From positions 1 to 6,210 of the forward strand of contig JALRFZ010000446.1 of NCBI GenBank assembly GCA_023253615.1: a DNA stretch of 6,210 bases. Reading direction: 5' to 3'. The translations under genes and the position numbers were made by a program. Source of the DNA: Verrucomicrobiales bacterium (GTDB lineage Bacteria; Verrucomicrobiota; Verrucomicrobiia; Verrucomicrobiales; DEV007). Under the pieces are notes generated by a model that was not told the DNA's origin, made no database searches, and worked only from the letters and a program-made list of their open reading frames with translations. Shown one piece after another: positions 5,669-6,210 of this stretch; positions within the stretch are counted from its first letter, which is position 1; each line of letters opens with the position of its first letter.

Positions 5669-6210
5669 TCAGTGGTTGTAGAGAAATTCCTTGGTGTTCA
5701 TGATCGCCCAGAGCAGGTCCTCGTAGGCCATGCGTTTGGCGCGGGCGGGGTCGATCGGTTTGTCCTGTGCGTCGGTGCGCGGCTTCACGAGAAAATCCTC
5801 GGCGATGCTCAGCTCCTCGCCGTCCGGCTCGCGGCTGAAGGCGGTGAGGTAGATCTCGCGGATGCCCTCGGTCACCGGCACCTCGGGTTTGGAAAGTTTC
5901 TCGGCGCGACCACCCGTGGCGGCGAGTTTCGCCTTCACCTCGGCGGAGTTCATGAGGTGGAGGCTCTGGGCGAGGCTCGAGGACTGGATGCGCTCGCATT
6001 CGCAGACGCTGGCGCCTTCGGGACGGCCGAACACTTTCAGGAAGGGGGCGGCGCGGTTGTAGCTGTTGTCCGGCAGGGCGATGGCGCGCGTACCGGGCGG
6101 GAGATCGGCGAAGTCGGTCTTCGCTCCGGTGAGTCCGTCGATCGCATCGAGGAGGACCTCGGGGGCCACGTGCTGCCGAGAGAAGGCCAGGGAGCGGGTG
6201 AAGCGTCCGT
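5669..6210 (-). CDS. DUF1553 (PSD1) domain protein, C-terminal 179 residues only
   Basis: The frame is open to base 6210, so the start and most of the protein lie outside the window; the GTG at 6169 is an internal Val, because the upstream codons (GRFTRSLAFSRQH) continue the family sequence. The visible part matches the C-terminus of DUF1553, also called PSD1: VAPEVLLDAIDGLTG, LPPGTRAIALPD, VFGRPEGASVCECER, SLAQSLHLMNSAEVKAKL, IREIYLTAFSREPDGEEL and the closing YEDLLWAIMNTKEFLYNH. In this phylum DUF1553 is normally preceded in the same polypeptide by DUF1549 (PSCyt2), often with an N-terminal PSCyt1 heme domain; whether that holds here cannot be seen. No enzymatic reaction is established for the family to my knowledge. 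The CECER Cys pair could bind a metal or form a disulfide, which is speculation. The TGA stop is 4 bp before the PPC-domain gene, indicating the same transcript. Confidence 0.93.
   Translation of the reverse strand, partial: GRFTRSLAFSRQHVAPEVLLDAIDGLTGAKTDFADLPPGTRAIALPDNSYNRAAPFLKVFGRPEGASVCECERIQSSSLAQSLHLMNSAEVKAKLAATGGRAEKLSKPEVPVTEGIREIYLTAFSREPDGEELSIAEDFLVKPRTDAQDKPIDPARAKRMAYEDLLWAIMNTKEFLYNH

Noticed and set aside
5669..6169. GTG at 6169 as the true start of a small 166-aa protein
   Set aside because: The reading frame continues upstream to the window edge with sequence fitting the DUF1553 domain, and there is no signal peptide or ribosome-binding site at the GTG.

Overview
The window reads as a chromosomal stretch from a high-GC member of the Planctomycetota/Verrucomicrobiota group. 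Verrucomicrobiota is my preferred guess, which is inference. The evidence is the protein set: a DUF1553 (PSD1) C-terminus, a pre-peptidase C-terminal (PPC) domain protein, a planctomycete-type cytochrome c (PSCyt1) fused to WD40 repeats, and a DUF1501 protein. This combination is characteristic of that group and rare elsewhere. Recognisable Shine-Dalgarno sites are absent, and there is a 'CACGGAT' dispersed-type inverted repeat of a kind I associate with these genomes.

All four genes lie on the minus strand and are transcribed from high to low coordinates. In order of transcription they are: (1) 6210-5669, the last 179 residues of a DUF1549/DUF1553-type protein whose start lies outside the window; (2) 5664-3376, a 762-aa Sec-exported protein with an IPT/Ig-like domain, two PPC-type domains and a C-terminal beta domain interrupted by an Ala/Lys/Glu coiled coil; (3) 3379-1052, a 775-aa Sec-exported PSCyt1 cytochrome fused to a WD40 propeller that is itself interrupted by a coiled coil of about 170 residues; (4) from about 884 to 1, the N-terminal 294 residues of a DUF1501 protein with a twin-arginine motif, cut by the window edge. 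Genes 1 and 2 are 4 bp apart and genes 2 and 3 overlap by ATGA, so these three look like one translationally coupled operon. Gene 4 follows after a 167-bp gap.

That gap (885-1051) is the only non-coding stretch. It holds a near-perfect 29-bp inverted repeat (959-987 / 1010-1038) built from six CACGGAT heptamers phased at 10 bp, and a 13-bp direct repeat in a 14-bp tandem (903-929) just before the DUF1501 gene. No RNA genes, CRISPR arrays or transposase genes are visible.

Taken together, the genes probably encode a cell-envelope module: a heme-binding propeller, a beta-rich adhesion or scaffold protein, a PSD1-family protein and a Tat-exported alkaline-phosphatase-superfamily-like protein. 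The families are well known by sequence, but to my knowledge their joint biochemical role is not established. The most distinctive points are the paired coiled-coil insertions in the two coupled genes, the phased inverted repeat, and the likely non-ATG start of the DUF1501 gene.
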